Shown: piece by piece, positions 7,897 to 15,793 of the stretch
Layout: each line of letters opens with the position of its first letter
Position numbering within the stretch: the stretch's first letter is position 1
Virus record (IMG/VR): IMGVR_UViG_3300025930_000007
Location: 186,001-250,000 of that record
Length of the DNA stretch: 64,000 nt
Source: a virus
Reading direction: 5' to 3' (one strand)
Made by a program: the position numbers and the translations under genes
Notes under the pieces: generated by a model
The model's input: the letters and a program-made list of their open reading frames with translations, nothing else
Database searches by the model: none
Told to the model about the DNA's origin: nothing

Positions 7897-8454
7897 CTAA
7901 ACAGACTCCCAGTTAACATCCCCGCAGCGCCAACACCAAAGCCATCCTTGAGCGTCCTGGCCTTCGCCCCAATAATCCACGCCGCCGCCCTCGACATGCT
8001 CGAACAGCTCTATCGTGCGGCCTTCGGTATCGTCTTTGTCGGCGTAGATCACGATCTCGTCGCGGTAGTCATCGAAGCCGCAGCTCGGGCAGCAGTAATT
8101 GTCCTCGACCAGCCAGCGCAGGAAGCGCTTGAGGCGCGTAAGGTGCCCACTCCAGAGCCAGTCCTTGACCTTAGGATAGAGCGGATACCGCGCCTTCCAC
8201 CCGCTCGAGCCTCCTTCGCGCAGGTCCCAGTGACTGAACCTGCTCCAAAGCCTCCGCGCCGGCACTCGGATGAAGAAGGCGAAGAAACGCCAGAACCACC
8301 AATACCTCGAACGTTCCGGCGGCCGCATGGTAGGCCTGGGAGGACGCTCATCATAGTCGTCGAAGGCCTCGTCCTCGATATGCCGGCGATGGTTCTCATT
8401 GTCGAAATCCAGCTCGGTGCCGGGCGGCAGCGCGATCTTCGTCTTCCTGCTCAT
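7897..8454 (-). CDS. Hypothetical protein with aromatic N-half and zinc-ribbon C-half, 185 aa
   Basis: Start at the ATG at 8454, ATGA overlap with the upstream stop. Residues about 50-70 are extremely aromatic (RYWWFWRFFAFFIR), possibly membrane-associated. The C-terminal half has CCPSCGFDDY and CWRCGDVNW, a zinc-ribbon pair split by an acidic stretch. Confidence 0.75.
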   Translation of the reverse strand: MSRKTKIALPPGTELDFDNENHRRHIEDEAFDDYDERPPRPTMRPPERSRYWWFWRFFAFFIRVPARRLWSRFSHWDLREGGSSGWKARYPLYPKVKDWLWSGHLTRLKRFLRWLVEDNYCCPSCGFDDYRDEIVIYADKDDTEGRTIELFEHVEGGGVDYWGEGQDAQGWLWCWRCGDVNWESV

Positions 8455-8612
8455 CTGCGTTCCCCTCTCCAGTAAGCTTCGACTTCCTCCACCGTCCGGG
8501 TATCCGGTCGATGGCAGGGACATGGGCATAGATTCGTCTGGCGCGCCGTTTCCGTCTGCAGGTACGGATGGCCGCAAGAACTGCATTCCTTACCAGGAGG
8601 CAGAGGCGTCAT
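8451..8612 (-). CDS. Zinc-ribbon mini-protein, 53 aa
   Basis: Start at the ATG at 8612 (ATGA overlap upstream). CSSCG and CPCPCH within 53 aa. ATGA overlap downstream as well. Confidence 0.7.
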   Translation of the reverse strand: MTPLPPGKECSSCGHPYLQTETARQTNLCPCPCHRPDTRTVEEVEAYWRGERR

Positions 8613-8839
8613 GAGGTCTTCTTCTCGCTCGATAAGTGAAGTGTTGCCATATCCGCTTCGCTCACGGCCGCGAAGACGGCATTTTTCGGATCCAGCCTCC
8701 AGGCCTTGCCGTAGATCTTGCCCCGTTCGTGGGAGATGACCGCGCACCAGCGGCCGCGGCTATAGGAAAGGGTGAAGCGCATCCACCGGGATCTCTTCAG
8801 GATCCGGTCGACGCCGTCCAGGAGTGGCTCTTCGCTCAT
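8609..8839 (-). CDS. Hypothetical protein, 76 aa
   Basis: Starts at MSEEPLLDGV with an ATGA overlap. Beta-rich middle (FTLSYSRGRWCAVIS). Not recognised. Confidence 0.7.
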   Translation of the reverse strand: MSEEPLLDGVDRILKRSRWMRFTLSYSRGRWCAVISHERGKIYGKAWRLDPKNAVFAAVSEADMATLHLSSEKKTS

Positions 8840-9036
8840 TTTCTGGACTTCCTGCATGCCGGGCATGACTTCTGCCAGCCGCAATGAGAGCAGTGTCCCG
8901 ACCAGCAGTTTTCTTTGCAACGCTTGGTCGGCTGGCAGCGGAAGGGCTTCATTCCTGCCATTTTGTGATGACGTTCCAACGGCTTATGGCCTCTTTTGGG
9001 GCACGTCCTCTTGCCGCAGCGCGTTCTCTTATCCAT
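8836..9036 (-). CDS. Cys/Lys-rich mini-protein, 66 aa
   Basis: Seven Cys and more than 15 Lys/Arg in 66 aa; CWSGHCSHCGW and CPAC pairs. Probably zinc- and nucleic-acid-binding. Overlaps the preceding gene's stop by 8 nt. Confidence 0.65.
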   Translation of the reverse strand: MDKRTRCGKRTCPKRGHKPLERHHKMAGMKPFRCQPTKRCKENCWSGHCSHCGWQKSCPACRKSRK

Positions 9037-9232
9037 GGATCGTAACGGTGACTCGCACCGCTTCCCAGCCCTTCCAGCACCGGTTCTTCGGATCTGGCTT
9101 CATTCTGAAGAGGATCGGCAGATCCATCCCGGACGTCCCGTAATACAGCCCCCTCTTCTTCATCGCCCAGGCGGTCACCCGCTTCATCTTTGGGCTCATG
9201 GTGCTGAGGTCTTTGATCATGATCAGCGACAT
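9029..9232 (-). CDS. Hypothetical basic protein, 67 aa
   Basis: Not recognised. Basic helical N-terminus and beta-like C-terminus (WEAVRVTVTIHG). Overlaps the upstream gene by 10 nt. Confidence 0.65.
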   Translation of the reverse strand: MSLIMIKDLSTMSPKMKRVTAWAMKKRGLYYGTSGMDLPILFRMKPDPKNRCWKGWEAVRVTVTIHG

Positions 9233-9462
9233 CCCTTCTGATGGCTCTGGATGGAGAAGGTGTAGCCCTTCTGTATCATGTTCACGATGCTGCTGACCAG
9301 GCAGGCCGGCGCGAAGTCCGGCATCAGGAGCAAATCAGGTTCCGGTCTACCCTGCTCGAACGAAAGGGTCACATGTTGCGGTTCCGTGATCCCTTCTTTG
9401 TAGAGGGCACCTTCCAGGGAAAAGCTTCCGCAGGTCTCGAGCCATTCCTTCGTAATGTTCAT
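9223..9462 (-). CDS. Hypothetical protein, 79 aa
   Basis: Start at MNITKEWLETCG. Mixed alpha/beta. Function unknown; 16 nt after the MazG-like gene. Confidence 0.65.
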   Translation of the reverse strand: MNITKEWLETCGSFSLEGALYKEGITEPQHVTLSFEQGRPEPDLLLMPDFAPACLVSSIVNMIQKGYTFSIQSHQKGCR

Positions 9463-9478
9463 GTTAAATCCTGCTCGT

Positions 9479-9832
9479 TCAAATGCCACAGATCGGACAG
9501 ATCCCATCCACCATCACCTTGCGGTGGTCGAGACAGAAGACGCCCTTCTGCTGTTTTGGCATTTCGGTGAGCGTCCCGATCTCTCTGGAATAGTTCATGA
9601 ACTTCTTCAACTTCTCGATCTTCGCCGCCTTGTCCTCATCGCGAATGATGAGGCCGAGCAGCTCCGCGGTCGCCATGAGGTCAGCCAGTTCTCGCTCGAG
9701 GCGCCGCTTATTGTCCTCGGCCTGACCAGGTTGGATCTCGGTCATCCCGAAACGCGCGGCCTTGCAGGCTCGCTGTGCGACCTCGGCGCACTCTTCAGTC
9801 AGGACCGTCAGCAGATGCTCGAGCTCGTTCAT
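9479..9832 (-). CDS. MazG-like NTP pyrophosphohydrolase with C-terminal zinc motif
   Basis: 117 aa from ATG 9832. The all-alpha MazG/NTP-PPase pattern is visible: LTEECAEVAQRACK (acidic EE..E) and RELADLMATAELL (E..D) about 40 residues on. These enzymes hydrolyse (d)NTPs to NMP and PPi, and phage copies may alter nucleotide or (p)ppGpp pools. An added tail, CLDH...CPICG, should bind zinc. Confidence 0.75.
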   Translation of the reverse strand: MNELEHLLTVLTEECAEVAQRACKAARFGMTEIQPGQAEDNKRRLERELADLMATAELLGLIIRDEDKAAKIEKLKKFMNYSREIGTLTEMPKQQKGVFCLDHRKVMVDGICPICGI

Positions 9833-9834
9833 CT

Positions 9835-10194
9835 CTAAAGTCCCTTGTTCCCTAGACAGTGACGGCACGGCTTCAACGTCCCATGATCGGAGCAGAATGT
9901 GTCGCACTCCCGCTCATGCTGATCGCCGCGGCATCCACAGAGCCTCTCGCTAGGATCCCCTGGGAAAGGACAATAGGCCTTATGGAATGCGGTGCCGCAT
10001 TGCTGATGACACCGAACCCAGTTTTTCTTGAGTTCCTCGATCTGAATGTTCAGTCGCCGGATTTCTGCCTGAGCGTCCATCAGATCACGGGAGATGGATC
10101 CGGCCACGGCCACGCCAGGCTCGACGACGGGCGGGCATTCTCTCAGGATGTCGTGCATCCCGCGGCATCTCGGACAATAATCGCCCATAGCCAT
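9835..10194 (-). CDS. Cys-rich protein with coiled-coil, 119 aa
   Basis: CPRCRGMHD at the N-terminus, a heptad-like helix (AEIRRLNIQIEELKKNW) at about 45-60, then eight Cys including CGCRG and CRHCLG. Possibly a zinc-binding oligomer. Start ATG 10194 or 10188. Confidence 0.65.
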   Translation of the reverse strand: MAMGDYCPRCRGMHDILRECPPVVEPGVAVAGSISRDLMDAQAEIRRLNIQIEELKKNWVRCHQQCGTAFHKAYCPFPGDPSERLCGCRGDQHERECDTFCSDHGTLKPCRHCLGNKGL

Positions 10195-10202
10195 TTCAGC
10201 AC

Positions 10203-10622
10203 CTAAGAACGACGAAACGATTCCGTCTCGTAGCACGGGAGGTTAAGCCATCCATGCCAAACTCTGCCGTATCTGGGTGGTTTGTTCGGCTCACACTCCA
10301 TCCCGACGAATACTGCTCCCACGGGGACCTCGATCGACGGCTTTCCGTCCACGATGCAGGATGCTATTTCCGGTTGTCTTGCCTTCCTATCGGCCGCCTT
10401 GGCTTCCATTCTCTTTTCTAGCCATTCCGGAAGATCGAGCTTGATATAGCCTGAAGAGCCATAGTTCATGACGGCCCCGCAGACCTCCTGGAGCATCGTC
10501 AATTCCTTCTCCTGCCGCTCCGTGATGCCGCCGCCTTTGTACTTCTTCAGGATCAGCTTGAACCGCCGCCCGTTGGCGATATCCCACCACTTGAGAATCC
10601 AGGGCTCCAGACCTCTACTCAT
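10203..10622 (-). CDS. Hypothetical protein, 139 aa
   Basis: Start at MSRGLEPWILKWW (10622), overlapping the previous stop by 8 nt. Basic helical N-half, beta-like C-half. Not recognised. Confidence 0.7.
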   Translation of the reverse strand: MSRGLEPWILKWWDIANGRRFKLILKKYKGGGITERQEKELTMLQEVCGAVMNYGSSGYIKLDLPEWLEKRMEAKAADRKARQPEIASCIVDGKPSIEVPVGAVFVGMECEPNKPPRYGRVWHGWLNLPCYETESFRRS

Positions 10623-10917
10623 TCGGTTTTTGAATGGATTTCTGAAGAGTTTCGGCAACCTCGGCTAGGGCAGCCTTCTGTTCGTTCGTCCAGGGAGCGG
10701 ACTGCTCCTCGGTGGACAGCGAGAACTGCGTGCGCTTGAGGACGGGAACGAACGTGATGTCTTTCGCCAGATCGCAGGCTTCCATCCACTGCTTGAGCAG
10801 CTTCCGAAATTCATCGACCTTCAGCTTGAGCTTGCTGTTCTCGGAAAGCAGCTTGGTGAAGTCTGTGATACAGGGGTGGCTCTCTTCGGGACGCCCACAC
10901 AGGTCGCAAAGCATCAA
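10615..10917 (-). CDS. Hypothetical protein with N-terminal zinc pair, 100 aa
   Basis: CDLCG followed by HPC at residues 4-16, then a long helix with heptad spacing (ENSKLKLKVDEFRKLLKQW). 4-nt overlap with the next gene. Confidence 0.7.
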   Translation of the reverse strand: MMLCDLCGRPEESHPCITDFTKLLSENSKLKLKVDEFRKLLKQWMEACDLAKDITFVPVLKRTQFSLSTEEQSAPWTNEQKAALAEVAETLQKSIQKPNE

Positions 10918-11150
10918 GTACCTCTATTCTGTTCCGGCTTCCGTACCTTCCAGTCGATCTTGTCCTGCTGCCACTGGCCCGACTTCTTCAGCTTCCGGAC
11001 CATCTTTGGGTGCTTGGCTCTCATGTGATTCGCGTAGTCCTGCCATTCGAGCAGAAGCTTCCCGCAAAAGCACTTCACGTCCAGGATCGTATGGCCCCTC
11101 TTGTGGCCCCAATACCGATCCTTCGAAAAGCCGCCATCCCACTGGCGCAT
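10914..11150 (-). CDS. C2H2 zinc-finger mini-protein, 78 aa
   Basis: Starts at ATG 11150 (2-nt gap after the previous stop). CFCGKLLLEWQDYANHMRAKH gives a C-x-C-x11/12-H-x4-H finger followed by a Lys-rich helix, suggesting nucleic-acid binding. A similar finger occurs in the 18147-18317 protein. Confidence 0.7.
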   Translation of the reverse strand: MRQWDGGFSKDRYWGHKRGHTILDVKCFCGKLLLEWQDYANHMRAKHPKMVRKLKKSGQWQQDKIDWKVRKPEQNRGT

Positions 11151-11152
11151 CG

Positions 11153-11377
11153 TTAGACGACGTCGATCCGGCCGCGCTTCAGGACCGAGGTCATCTTGAC
11201 CGAGAGCGGGTACCCCATGTCCCACCCGTTCTTCCTCATGGCCCACTTCTTGGCCTTTCGGATCGCGGCTTCTGGGGTTCCCTTCTCGAGGACCCAGAGC
11301 GTCAGGTCCTTGATGACCGGCCGCTTCTCACCGTATTCCTTGAGCCGGACATCCAACCCCACTTCGTAGACGTTCAT
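11153..11377 (-). CDS. Hypothetical protein, 74 aa
   Basis: Small alpha/beta protein: a beta-hairpin, then TPEAAIRKAKKWAMRK helix, then strands. The layout is reminiscent of small phage 'beta-alpha-beta' proteins. Function unknown. Confidence 0.7.
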   Translation of the reverse strand: MNVYEVGLDVRLKEYGEKRPVIKDLTLWVLEKGTPEAAIRKAKKWAMRKNGWDMGYPLSVKMTSVLKRGRIDVV

Positions 11378-11388
11378 GAAATCCCCCT

Positions 11389-11661
11389 TTACTCTTCCGG
11401 ATACTCAGGATTCGGGCCCGGATGGGCTTCTTTTGCTTTGGCATTGAGCGTTGCCGCCATCTTGCGAAGCATCTTCGCCTCTTCATCCCGATCATGGATG
11501 AAGGCAGCCTGGGCATCCTGCATCAGCACGCCGGCGGCCTGCTCGAGGCCGGCACTGATCCCGACTTTGAATGAATGGGCGCAATGGGCCTCGATCGCGA
11601 GATGGCAACGGCACTCGCAGCTATTGCGGCATTCCCCGAACTTGCACTTGCAGCCGGTCAT
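11389..11661 (-). CDS. Cys-rich mini-protein, 90 aa
   Basis: Start ATG 11661, ATGA overlap. CKCKFGECRNSCECRCH packs six Cys and a His into 17 residues, then a long helix. Likely zinc cluster. Confidence 0.7.
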   Translation of the reverse strand: MTGCKCKFGECRNSCECRCHLAIEAHCAHSFKVGISAGLEQAAGVLMQDAQAAFIHDRDEEAKMLRKMAATLNAKAKEAHPGPNPEYPEE

Positions 11662-11963
11662 CGCGTCCATACCTCGACGTATTCGTGGAACTCGGGAGCC
11701 CATTCCAAGGACTTCTTGAATCCCCATCGTGCCAGGATTAGCTGCATGAGGCCCAGTGGGGTTGGAACCTCGACTTTGTATCCGTCCGCTTCGACGCCCT
11801 TGATGAGGCGTGAGAAGGCTCCTTCGCCTTTGTTCCTGGACTCGATGAAACTGATCGTGCACTTCTTATCGGTGATCCAGAGATAGGAGCCTTCCTCAAA
11901 GTTCTCCTTCGTGAAGCCCCAGTGCTCAGGCGCCTGTCCAGGCTCGACCATTCCGTCTTTCAT
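11658..11963 (-). CDS. Hypothetical protein, 101 aa
   Basis: Start ATG 11963 with ATGA overlap; the longer frame runs through the previous gene. Trp-rich alpha/beta protein, not recognised. Confidence 0.7.
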   Translation of the reverse strand: MKDGMVEPGQAPEHWGFTKENFEEGSYLWITDKKCTISFIESRNKGEGAFSRLIKGVEADGYKVEVPTPLGLMQLILARWGFKKSLEWAPEFHEYVEVWTR

Positions 11964-12202
11964 GCGAGCTTCTTGATCATCTCCAGGCCCCGGCATTCTG
12001 CAAAGCAGTGACAGGGCGTGTGTTTTAGATTCTCTTCCTTCACTCGATGAATCCGTTCGGTTCCATTGATCAGGAGAGCAGCGATCTCGACGCGCTTCCC
12101 CGCCATTCTGATCACGCGGCAGGGAATCATTGCGGTGAAGCAGTAACCGCGCGTATTGGCCCGCTTCCAGATCCATGGGTACTTTTTTTCGTCGTAATTC
12201 AT
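11960..12202 (-). CDS. Hypothetical protein, 80 aa
   Basis: Beta-rich (an SH3/KOW-like succession of short strands, CRVIRMAGKRVEIAALLI) with a C-x-C-x3-C near the end. Start shares TGATG with the 12202-12375 gene stop. Confidence 0.7.
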   Translation of the reverse strand: MNYDEKKYPWIWKRANTRGYCFTAMIPCRVIRMAGKRVEIAALLINGTERIHRVKEENLKHTPCHCFAECRGLEMIKKLA

Positions 12203-12375
12203 CAGGACCTTTCACTACCCTTGATGTCGAACACCTTCCCGGAATCCCGACGAAGCTCGACGAGTTGGAGCCAGAGGAACAGTTCCGTCTTCGTGGCCGG
12301 CCGGAACCGATAGCCGTCTTCCGTGGCCACCCAGTTACCTGCCCTGCATTCGAGCCTGACTTCCTGCGGCTTCAT
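12202..12375 (-). CDS. Hypothetical protein, 57 aa
   Basis: Short gene found by filling the gap between neighbours. It reads MKPQEVRLECRAGNWVATED from ATG 12375 and ends KGSERS. Stop and the next start overlap by 1 nt (TGATG), and it begins 2 nt after the upstream stop. Packing and coupling support it. Confidence 0.7.
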   Translation of the reverse strand: MKPQEVRLECRAGNWVATEDGYRFRPATKTELFLWLQLVELRRDSGKVFDIKGSERS

Positions 12376-12377
12376 CC

Positions 12378-12560
12378 TCAGTCCTTCATGAAGGTCGTGG
12401 GAGGGCGCAGGACGACTTGGAAGCCGCAGCCTGGGCAGACGTGGCGATACTGCTTCCCGGCCGGGATGACCATATGCGACGGCGGCTGATGCCTCGGATT
12501 GAGGCAGCGATCCTGGATGGGAATGTCCTCGAAGCCGCTCTTCCGGTCGTTCTTCTTCAC
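12378..12560 (-). CDS. Zinc-ribbon mini-protein, 60 aa
   Basis: CLNPRH near residue 19 and CPGCGFQVVL near 42, a zinc-ribbon pattern. ATGA-type overlap with the upstream gene. Confidence 0.7.
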   Translation of the reverse strand: MKKNDRKSGFEDIPIQDRCLNPRHQPPSHMVIPAGKQYRHVCPGCGFQVVLRPPTTFMKD

Positions 12561-12766
12561 GGCCGCTCCTTTCGAGCCTTCATACTCTTTTCCGACGATC
12601 TTTCCAGACCGACCTGATCCATCACCTCGAGCGTCGCCAGCAGCTCCTTCGCTCTCCTGATGTCGGGCAGATCCATCTTCGGATCAAGGTATTCGTGAAT
12701 GGTCCTAGACAGACTACGAGCCCGAGCCCGGAGCGCCTCGTACAGGGCCTCGTTGTCCATCATCAC
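12557..12766 (-). CDS. Hypothetical helical protein, 69 aa
   Basis: All-helical, charged, with basic C-terminus. Not recognised. 6 nt after the 12773-12979 gene. Confidence 0.65.
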   Translation of the reverse strand: MMMDNEALYEALRARARSLSRTIHEYLDPKMDLPDIRRAKELLATLEVMDQVGLERSSEKSMKARKERP

Positions 12767-12772
12767 ACCGCG

Positions 12773-12979
12773 TTACTTCGTCACGTCCTCGGTGTTGATG
12801 ACGTGGGCGTTGAGGCCCTTGGGCGACTGGAAGAGCATCTCGAAGTAGTCGCGCGCCGACTGCTCGGTGAGCGCCGTGTCCTTGTCGACCATCGAGCCTT
12901 CGATCTCGATCAGGACGCGGATCTTCTTGACGGGTTTGGCCTTTTCCTTTTTCTGGAAAAGGGTCTTCTTGGTGGACAT
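12773..12979 (-). CDS. Hypothetical protein, 68 aa
   Basis: Start ATG 12979 preceded by GGAAGGAG with 7-nt spacing, which decides against the TTG codon at 12985. Lys-rich N-terminus, then an alpha/beta segment. First gene after the class A promoter at 13021-13049. Confidence 0.75.
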   Translation of the reverse strand: MSTKKTLFQKKEKAKPVKKIRVLIEIEGSMVDKDTALTEQSARDYFEMLFQSPKGLNAHVINTEDVTK

Positions 12980-13020
12980 GATCAATCTCCTTCCTTGAAA
13001 CTGGTACCGTTACGGCAATA

Positions 13021-13049
13021 ATGGTAACTTGGTTTACCAGTCAGGTCAA
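13021..13049 (-). promoter_or_regulatory. Promoter with GGTAAACC operator (class A)
   Basis: TTGACC (13044-13049), 17-nt spacer containing GGTAAACC, TACCAT (13021-13026). The leader carries GGAAGGAGATT (12994-12984), the same 11-mer as in the leaders near 20200 and 36100. Drives the mini-gene run from 12979 leftward. Confidence 0.8.
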
Positions 13050-13070
13050 GAGATTGAAATGAAAGAAATT

Positions 13071-13316
13071 CTAGGCCGATTCGTCGTCCCGATAACCGAC
13101 GCCGAACTTGAGGGGACGATTCCACATGCCATAGAATTCGCCGATGGTGGCCGACTGTCCTTCGCCTTCATTCCATCGGTGGAGGCCGTTGACCTTGGCG
13201 TGCTGGTTCCAGCGCTTCGCGAGGGCTTCTTCGGCTTCTTCTTTCGTCTTGCCGACGCTCGTGAACTGGAAGTGGGGCGTGTGCATCTCGGCGACCCAGA
13301 CGACGTCTTTGGCCAT
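13071..13316 (-). CDS. Hypothetical protein, 81 aa
   Basis: Beta-hairpin (VVWVAEMHTPHFQFTSVGKT), helix rich in Glu/Ala, then Gly-rich tail. Resembles small phage alpha/beta proteins of unknown role. The complementary plus-strand frame was judged a shadow. Confidence 0.7.
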   Translation of the reverse strand: MAKDVVWVAEMHTPHFQFTSVGKTKEEAEEALAKRWNQHAKVNGLHRWNEGEGQSATIGEFYGMWNRPLKFGVGYRDDESA

Positions 13317-13324
13317 CTCTATAC

Positions 13325-13340
13325 CCTCAGCTATCTGAGG
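13325..13340 (-). promoter_or_regulatory. Hairpin over the ribosome-binding region
   Basis: Perfect 6-bp stem CCTCAG/CTGAGG with 4-nt loop ends 8 nt before the ATG of the 13071-13316 gene and includes its only SD-like bases (GAGG). It could limit translation initiation. Confidence 0.4.
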
Positions 13341-13349
13341 AGAGCATAG

Positions 13350-13365
13350 CCTGGTCTTAGCCAGG
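13350..13365 (-). terminator. Short hairpin at a gene end (weak terminator candidate)
   Basis: Stem CCTGG/CCAGG, 6-nt loop, overlapping the stop codon of the 13357-13635 gene. There is no T-tract, so it is only weakly supported as a terminator. Confidence 0.3.
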
Positions 13366-13635
13366 ATTCGAGAGCTTTCCGGGGGTGAGGAGAAGAGCCG
13401 ATCCCATTACGATGCCGGCGATTCCAAACATCCACCATTCCGGCTTCAGCATCATCCCTTCCTTTGTCATAGGAAAGGGAGGAATGACCGGCGTCCTTGG
13501 CCTGAAGATATCTCCGAAGAAGACGAACGTCTTGGTCGGCGCCACCACCGCGCTGGCGGCCGTGGTGCCGAACATCCGGAGGAATCCGCGGCGCCCCAGC
13601 TTCTTCAGATCTTCTTCTTTGGCGACATGAATCAT
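13357..13635 (-). CDS. Tat-signal-like membrane protein, 92 aa
   Basis: RRGFLRMFG at residues 14-22 followed by a hydrophobic Ala/Val run resembles a twin-arginine signal. A second hydrophobic segment (WWMFGIAGIVMGSALLL) lies near the C-terminus. Likely membrane-inserted; function unknown. Confidence 0.7.
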   Translation of the reverse strand: MIHVAKEEDLKKLGRRGFLRMFGTTAASAVVAPTKTFVFFGDIFRPRTPVIPPFPMTKEGMMLKPEWWMFGIAGIVMGSALLLTPGKLSNPG

Positions 13636-13931
13636 TTGATCACTCCAGCGAGTCCTTTGATGATGAAAGTCTTACACGGACAGCGGCCATCCTTCTTCGG
13701 ATCCGGAACAACGATCAGGCATTCGAGCGTGCCGTCGAATTCATGGTGCTCGAGGTCATGGTTGCAGTCTGCGCATTTTTCCAGGGGTCCGAGAGCCGCC
13801 GGGCAATGGACGCACCTCATCATCTGCAGATGGCCATGTGTGGTCAGGATCGGTTCCCAATGATGGCCGCTTTTGTTGCAGCGTTTGCAGTATCCCTTGC
13901 AGAGTTTCATGGCGCTCTTGTTGGTCTTCAT
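13632..13931 (-). CDS. Cys/His-rich zinc protein, 99 aa
   Basis: Start at MKTNKSAMKLCKGYC, 1 nt after the previous stop. CKGYCKRC, CVHC, CADC and CPC provide several zinc-ligand pairs. Unknown function. Confidence 0.7.
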   Translation of the reverse strand: MKTNKSAMKLCKGYCKRCNKSGHHWEPILTTHGHLQMMRCVHCPAALGPLEKCADCNHDLEHHEFDGTLECLIVVPDPKKDGRCPCKTFIIKGLAGVIK

Positions 13932-13932
13932 G

Positions 13933-14265
13933 TTACCAGCACGATCCCCGTTCCGGCTCATCTCCTTTGATCCGACAGGAGAAACAGGTGTCCACCTTGT
14001 TTTCGACCTCGAGGGCATCCAGCTTGCTATTACAGAGCTTGCAGGTCATCCAGACGATGCCACCCAGCCGCTCCGGCTCCATGATTTCACAGATCGTGCG
14101 TGCGATCTGGAATGGGTCTTCCTTCGCGTCACGCTGAATAGAAGACTGGAGGACCTCAAGCACGTCCTTGGCCATGGAGACATCCTTCATGGCGATCGCG
14201 CGGAGCTTCTCGACGAAGAGGGATACAGCTTTCTCGTCCAGCATATCCGGATCGTCGTCCTTCAT
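13933..14265 (-). CDS. Hypothetical protein with C-terminal zinc ribbon, 110 aa
   Basis: Helical N-terminal 75 residues, then CKLCNSKLDAL...CFSC, a four-Cys ribbon. ATGA-type overlap with the upstream gene. Confidence 0.7.
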   Translation of the reverse strand: MKDDDPDMLDEKAVSLFVEKLRAIAMKDVSMAKDVLEVLQSSIQRDAKEDPFQIARTICEIMEPERLGGIVWMTCKLCNSKLDALEVENKVDTCFSCRIKGDEPERGSCW

Positions 14266-14501
14266 GTGCTCTTCCCCGGCGCGAAGCCCTGGAAGGCGCC
14301 TTTGCCGTCGTGCTTGAGCTCGTCCACGCTGCCTTCGGAGTCGATGTAAAGGAGTCGGCGTTCTCCAAGCATTCCGTTCCGATGAAGATCCCGAACCACA
14401 GCCTCGGCATCATTCGTCACGGTCATCGAGCCTTCCCCGACGTCCTTGATCAAGATCTGATCTTCCGTCTGGAGTTCCACCCGATATTTTGCCCTGGTCA
14501 T
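14262..14501 (-). CDS. Hypothetical protein, 79 aa
   Basis: Starts at MTRAKYRVELQTED (14501), 2 nt after the previous stop. Compact alpha/beta. Not recognised. Confidence 0.7.
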   Translation of the reverse strand: MTRAKYRVELQTEDQILIKDVGEGSMTVTNDAEAVVRDLHRNGMLGERRLLYIDSEGSVDELKHDGKGAFQGFAPGKST

Positions 14502-14503
14502 GA

Positions 14504-14707
14504 TCAAAGTTCCTTCCTGACGCCAGTCAATACTTCCTCTACTCTTTTCGCCCAGCCCTGGATCTCTCGCATATAAGCGATCGCCAGTTCCTGGGCCTTC
14601 ACGTCGTCCGATTCGTCCCACCAAATGGTCTCGAGAGCCTGTCCCAGGGCGGAGGCTTCTGCCGAACCCATCTGATGGAGCTTCGCCTGGAGATCTTCGA
14701 GATTCAT
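14504..14707 (-). CDS. Hypothetical helical protein, 67 aa
   Basis: Acidic, all-helical. Overlaps the HNH-protein stop by 4 nt. Confidence 0.65.
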   Translation of the reverse strand: MNLEDLQAKLHQMGSAEASALGQALETIWWDESDDVKAQELAIAYMREIQGWAKRVEEVLTGVRKEL

Positions 14708-15474
14708 CTTTTGTTAGGCTCCGTATAGATGCGGCGCTCAGCTACCCAGAGATCCGGCAGGAATCGGGGCTTCATATGCCTGAGGAAGTGCCGGCGCCAC
14801 CGGATGGCGAAGTCGTCCAGATCTCTCAGCTTGGAGACGATGATCTCGGCCGCCGAGGTCGTGACGATGCCATCCTTGATGATATCGAAGACGTTTTCAG
14901 GATCTTCAGGAAGGAGTTCTTCTTTCCCGAGGTAGGTCTTCACGATCTTCTCGAAACGATCCCGTCTATCGAAGGGGAGCTTATCCCGATGACGATGAAG
15001 GGTAATCGCGGCCTTCATGATTTGGGCTTCGTCGTCATTGAGGGTAGTCGTTCCCCAGGGAGGAACGCCATGCTCATGAGCGATCGACTGCTTGAGTTCC
15101 TGAGCCCGCTCCTCATAGGAATCATGGCATCCCAGGCAGAGCAGAAGAACATCGTAGAACCAACGGCCATTCTCGTAGCTGTCCTTGGGGAAGTATCTCC
15201 TATAGCAATAGGGGACAATATGGTGATGGGACAGGTTATCCGTGATCCCGCAGACAACACAGCGGTTCTTGAACTCCTGAAGGAAATAAGGGTCACCGTG
15301 ATGCCCAGGGCCTTTGGGCTTGAAATTGAGGCGAATGACGGGAGGCTCTTTCGTCACGATGTCCGCCAGGCCCATTGAGAGGTACCAGTTCATGCGCTCC
15401 TGGTCACAGCGAAACATGACGGTATCGCCGGTCAGAACCACACAATTTCCGTAAAGGCTGGTAGTCGCTTTCAT
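14704..15474 (-). CDS. HNH-type nuclease-like protein
   Basis: 256 aa. An HNH/treble-clef core lies at about 72-125: CVVCGITDNLSHHHIVPYC, then WFYDVLLLCLGCHDSYEE. The first HH pair and the CxxC..CxxCH set are the likely catalytic and structural zinc residues. The rest is helical. It may be a homing or DNA-processing nuclease; the long C-terminal domain is unknown. Confidence 0.75.
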   Translation of the reverse strand: MKATTSLYGNCVVLTGDTVMFRCDQERMNWYLSMGLADIVTKEPPVIRLNFKPKGPGHHGDPYFLQEFKNRCVVCGITDNLSHHHIVPYCYRRYFPKDSYENGRWFYDVLLLCLGCHDSYEERAQELKQSIAHEHGVPPWGTTTLNDDEAQIMKAAITLHRHRDKLPFDRRDRFEKIVKTYLGKEELLPEDPENVFDIIKDGIVTTSAAEIIVSKLRDLDDFAIRWRRHFLRHMKPRFLPDLWVAERRIYTEPNKR

Positions 15475-15499
15475 TAGATCATCGGCTTCGCTGCCGTGC

Positions 15500-15793
15500 T
15501 TATTGCTGTTTCACCGAATTAGGACACCCACAGAAGCAGCGAGGATTACCGTTTTCTCTGAAGTGCTTTGTGATGTTTGAAATCGTGCTCCCACCATGGG
15601 CCAGATAAAGCTGAGTGGCCTTCTCTACGATCTCTGCCAGAACGTCGCGCTTCAGCTCCGCCCAATAGTGCTTTTCATCCGAGACAACTTCCTTGCAGAT
15701 GATCTCAGGACTCATTTGCAACTTGGTCAGGTAGCTGCAGACGTCTCCGGAGATCCGCTTCATGTCTTCGAGCGTGAGATCACCCTGTAGCAT
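15500..15793 (-). CDS. Hypothetical protein, 97 aa
   Basis: Helical, with a C-terminal CFCGCPNS cluster. Start shares TAATG with the 15793-15948 gene. Confidence 0.7.
   Translation of the reverse strand: MLQGDLTLEDMKRISGDVCSYLTKLQMSPEIICKEVVSDEKHYWAELKRDVLAEIVEKATQLYLAHGGSTISNITKHFRENGNPRCFCGCPNSVKQQ

Noticed and set aside
13029-13349. Plus-strand 106-aa frame next to the class A promoter
   Set aside because: It covers the minus-strand gene 13071-13316 end to end and begins inside the promoter; the minus frame has better composition and neighbour spacing.
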